A stretch of DNA of 64,000 bases from Devosia yakushimensis (GTDB taxonomy: Bacteria; Pseudomonadota; Alphaproteobacteria; Rhizobiales; Devosiaceae): positions 2,728,001 to 2,792,000 of the forward strand of contig NZ_BSNG01000001.1 of the NCBI RefSeq assembly GCF_030159855.1, read 5' to 3'. The translations under genes were made by a program, and so were the position numbers. Position 1 is the first letter of the stretch; the number at the start of each line of letters is the position of its first letter. The notes below the pieces were generated by a model, which was given only the letters and a program-made list of their open reading frames with translations, had not been told where the DNA came from and ran no database searches. This document shows, piece after piece, positions 61,971 through 64,000 of this stretch.

Positions 61971-61999
61971 TTGACACTGTGTTACCCCACCACTATGTT
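61971..61999 (+). promoter_or_regulatory. Sigma-70 promoter of the atp operon
   Basis: TTGACA at 61971-61976, 17-bp spacer, TATGTT at 61994-61999, giving a predicted start near 62006, 60 bp before atpI. The -35 box is perfect. Between the inverted repeat and this promoter I see nothing else of note. Confidence 0.8.
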
Positions 62000-62064
62000 G
62001 CGCGCGACTTAAAAGGCGCCCCGGATTTACCCCGGGTCAAAGCCGGGCCGAGGGGAGCGAGCGG

Positions 62065-62454
62065 ATGGCAAAACCGCAAGATACCAAAGGCCAGGATAGT
62101 GGCGCTGACGGGGTGACGCGCGATCTCGCATCGCGTATTGCCTCTGCCAAGCGGAGCCGCGCAGCCGAGGACAATAGAGCCTCGGCAAATGGTTCCCACG
62201 ACACGAGCAGCATGGCGCGCGGTATGCGCATCGGCACTGAATTCGTGGCGGCGATCGTGATAGGGGGCATTCTCGGCTACCTGATCGATCTTGGACTGGG
62301 CACCAGCCCCTGGGGATTGCTCATCATGTTCATGATGGGTTTTGCCGCTGGAATACTCAACGTCACCCGAGCGGTGGCCGAACTGAATGCCGCATCGCCT
62401 CCCCCGCCTGGGCCCAAGCCTGACGCGGAAGACGACAAGCGGATTGAACACTGA
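62065..62454 (+). CDS. atpI: ATP synthase subunit I (AtpI-like)
   Basis: 129 residues. Two or three membrane helices at ~55-105 with GMRIGTEFVAAIVIGGILGYLIDLGLG and GLLIMFMMGFAAGILNVTRA, and a charged N-terminus. AtpI assists F0 assembly, probably of the c-ring. GGGGAG precedes the ATG. First gene of the F0 cluster. Confidence 0.92.
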   Translation: MAKPQDTKGQDSGADGVTRDLASRIASAKRSRAAEDNRASANGSHDTSSMARGMRIGTEFVAAIVIGGILGYLIDLGLGTSPWGLLIMFMMGFAAGILNVTRAVAELNAASPPPPGPKPDAEDDKRIEH

Positions 62455-62478
62455 TGACGACGCGCAAGGGGCTCTGTT

Positions 62479-63252
62479 TTGGCCGGTACTGACCCGATCC
62501 ACCAGTTTGTCATCGAGGACATGATTCCGATCCATGTCGGGGGCGATGGCACCGCAGGAAGCGGATTGAACCTGTCCTTCACCAATTCGTCGCTCTTTAT
62601 GGTGCTGACGGTTGCTGCAATCACCACTTTCGTGCTGCTCGCTTCGAGCCGCAAGCAGCTGGTCCCCTCCAGACTGCAGCTCATGGGTGAGCTGTCCTAC
62701 GAATTCGTGGCCAATATGCTCAGAAGCTCGGCCGGCACCGAGGGGATGAAGTTCTTCCCCTTCGTGTTCTCGCTGTTTGCCTTCGTGCTGACGGCCAACA
62801 TGTTCGGCATGATCCCCTATTTCTTCACCGTCACCAGTCATATCATCGTCACGGTGGCGCTGGCCGTTCTGGTGATGAGCGTGGTGGTGATCTACGGTTT
62901 CGTCCGTCACGGCTTCAAATTCCTCAAGCTCTTCGTGCCCTCGGGCGTGCCCGGCTATGTGCTGCCCATCGTGGTGCCGATCGAAATCATTTCGTTCCTG
63001 TCGCGCCCGGTCAGCCTTTCTGTCCGACTGTTTGGCAATATCCTGGCCGGTCATATCACGCTCAAGGTCTTTGCTGGCTTCGTGGTTAGCCTCGGCACGC
63101 TGGGCGCCCTGGGCTGGCTCGGCGCCGTGCTGCCGCTGATCATGACGGTGGCGATCACAGCCCTCGAATTCCTCGTTGCAGCAGTGCAGGCCTATGTGTT
63201 TGCAGTTCTGACTTCGATGTATCTCAACGACGCGGTTCACCCTTCACACTGA
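62479..63252 (+). CDS. atpB: ATP synthase F0 subunit a
   Basis: 257 residues from TTG 62479 (AAGGGG at 62466). Five or six membrane helices. The essential Arg is in LSVRLFGNILAGH (~180), and the end ALEFLVAAVQAYVFAVLTSMYLND is the classical C-terminus. It forms the proton half-channels with the c-ring. The TTG start is unusual for this gene. No better ATG fits the conserved N-terminus (DPIHQFVIEDM). Confidence 0.95.
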   Translation: MAGTDPIHQFVIEDMIPIHVGGDGTAGSGLNLSFTNSSLFMVLTVAAITTFVLLASSRKQLVPSRLQLMGELSYEFVANMLRSSAGTEGMKFFPFVFSLFAFVLTANMFGMIPYFFTVTSHIIVTVALAVLVMSVVVIYGFVRHGFKFLKLFVPSGVPGYVLPIVVPIEIISFLSRPVSLSVRLFGNILAGHITLKVFAGFVVSLGTLGALGWLGAVLPLIMTVAITALEFLVAAVQAYVFAVLTSMYLNDAVHPSH

Positions 63253-63314
63253 GCGTTGAGTCCCTCAACGGCGGGCCCCGCCGGCAAACTACGACCCTTG
63301 AAAGGACTACAAAA

Positions 63315-63542
63315 ATGGAAGCTGAAGCCGCAAAGTTCATCGGCGCTGGTATCGCAACTCTGGGTATGGCTGGCGCCGCCCTTGGCGTGTCGAACATCTT
63401 CTCGAACTTCCTGTCGGGCGCCCTGCGCAACCCGTCGGCTGCTCCGAGCCAGACCGGTAACCTGATTTTCGGTATGGCCATGACCGAAGCTCTGGGCATC
63501 TTCTCGTTCCTGGTTGCCCTGATCCTGCTGTTCGTCGCCTAA
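63315..63542 (+). CDS. atpE: ATP synthase F0 subunit c
   Basis: 75 residues. Two helices with the RNP turn (Arg38-Asn39-Pro40) and the proton-carrying Glu58 in MAMTEALGIF. An AAAGGA ribosome site lies before the ATG. The 62-nt gap from atpB is followed by this strongly expressed gene. Confidence 0.97.
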   Translation: MEAEAAKFIGAGIATLGMAGAALGVSNIFSNFLSGALRNPSAAPSQTGNLIFGMAMTEALGIFSFLVALILLFVA

Positions 63543-63565
63543 TAGCGGCGCGACTGCCTGTATTC

Positions 63566-63590
63566 CGCAGCCGGGACACTCCCGGCTGCG
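63566..63590 (+). terminator. Strong hairpin between atpE and b' gene
   Basis: CGCAGCCGGGA-CAC-TCCCGGCTGCG: 11-bp perfect stem with a 3-nt loop, 23 nt after the atpE stop. There is no T-run, so it is more likely an mRNA-stabilising or attenuating hairpin than a full terminator. Confidence 0.75.
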
Positions 63591-63642
63591 CTCTATTGAC
63601 CGGCTTTCCGCCGGCTGACCGGATTTAACGGGACCTCACCTG

Positions 63643-64000
63643 ATGGTAACGCAAGCCTACGCCCAAGAGGCAGCAGCCCCGGCTGAAGAACATGTCGATG
63701 GCGCGGTCGATGCGACCCATGCCGATCCGGCACATGCCGACCCCACCGCCGATACCCATGCGACCACCGAGGCGCATGGCGAAGATCACGGTTCGGGTGT
63801 CTTCCCGCCGTTCGATCCGGCGACCTTCCCCTCGCAATTGCTCTGGCTGGCGATTTCCTTTGCCGCGCTCTACCTGCTGATGAGCAAGGTGGCCCTGCCC
63901 CGCGTCGGCTCCATCCTGGCCGATCGCAAGGCACGGATCGACGCTGATCTGGCCGCGGCCGATGCCAGCCGCCAGAAGACCGACGCTGCCATTGCCGCCT
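63643..64000 (+). CDS. atpF2: ATP synthase F0 subunit b' (3' end outside window)
   Basis: ATG 63643 opens a frame that runs to the window edge, with 119 codons visible. The N-terminal ~45 residues are His/Asp/Ala-rich and acidic. They are followed by PPFDPATFPSQLLWLAISFAALYLLM (membrane helix, ~57-78) and a start of the coiled peripheral stalk (LADRKARIDADLAAADA). In this order this is b' (atpF2/atpG), before atpF. The second b subunit would lie beyond the window. Confidence 0.9.
   Translation, partial: MVTQAYAQEAAAPAEEHVDGAVDATHADPAHADPTADTHATTEAHGEDHGSGVFPPFDPATFPSQLLWLAISFAALYLLMSKVALPRVGSILADRKARIDADLAAADASRQKTDAAIAA

Noticed and set aside
1..64000. CRISPR array, prophage, insertion sequence or biosynthetic cluster
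   Set aside because: No regularly spaced direct repeats, no transposase, integrase or phage structural gene, and no large biosynthetic genes were seen. The repeats present are palindromic and intergenic.

Overview
This 64 kb window is high-GC chromosomal DNA from an alphaproteobacterium, most likely of the order Hyphomicrobiales and possibly close to Devosia; the genus is an inference from gene content and order. Supporting signs are a CcrM-type GANTC methyltransferase next to rnhB, the ATP synthase F0 order atpI-atpB-atpE-b', the split glycyl-tRNA synthetase (glyQ/glyS) flanking LemA and DUF2207, the mutY-DUF721-DsbA-smc block, a TIGR02301 protein, and a GTTC-N7-GTTC box, which is the LexA operator type of this class. 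I see no prophage, transposase, CRISPR array, plasmid functions or biosynthetic island. This is mainly core genome with small accessory inserts.

Layout. 1-12.1 kb: the 3' end of a ROK/P-loop fusion gene, tRNA-Gln and tRNA-Pro, bioY, an MBL hydrolase, pdxH, a type II J-protein, a Sua5-type tsaC, a histone-deacetylase-like hydrolase, xseB, a SCO/SenC protein, tlyA, aroC and a vapBC toxin-antitoxin pair. 12.1-24.5 kb: a histidine phosphatase, an FAD-linked 2-hydroxyacid dehydrogenase, a hemerythrin-like protein, an SRAP (YedK/HMCES) DNA-crosslink protein, a Nudix hydrolase, an arsR-SRPBCC-SnoaL operon, a small kinase, dihydroorotase, ygfZ, an HD hydrolase, a SleB-type hydrolase and small secreted proteins. 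24.6-46.4 kb: an unusual PPDK-like enzyme, ispH-GNAT-rnhA, DUF808, the trmN6/sppA/glyQ...lemA/DUF2207/glyS cluster with rnk inserted on the other strand, a polyprenyl diphosphate synthase, ispE, a TPR protein, a family-4-like uracil-DNA glycosylase, an MFS transporter and moaB. 46.5-54.2 kb: a DHA2 drug exporter, a PA0069-family radical SAM gene with a LexA-type box, an APH-like kinase, a divergent EamA exporter/Lrp regulator pair, DUF4180 and rnhB. 54.3-64 kb: ccrM, mutY, DciA-like, DsbA-like, smc, then the start of the atp operon.

How the genes work together. Isoprenoid synthesis (ispH, ispE, polyprenyl synthase), DNA repair and damage response (uracil glycosylase, mutY, SRAP, xseB, rnhA/rnhB, radical SAM) and chromosome maintenance (smc, ccrM, DciA-like) recur. 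Several small regulatory modules are visible directly in the DNA: a VapBC-type operator, a perfect 22-nt palindrome before arsR, an interrupted palindrome over a possible promoter of the DHA2 pump, a GTTC-N7-GTTC box before the radical SAM gene, and a structured leader with a short ORF before rnk. Gene ends carry dispersed palindromic repeats of at least three kinds.

I did not find a convincing new multi-gene system. The items most worth a second look are the LexA-type box before the radical SAM gene, the PPDK-like enzyme with a shrunken ATP-grasp domain, the uracil-DNA glycosylase without a full Fe-S cysteine set, the rnk leader, and the four-copy intergenic repeat family.
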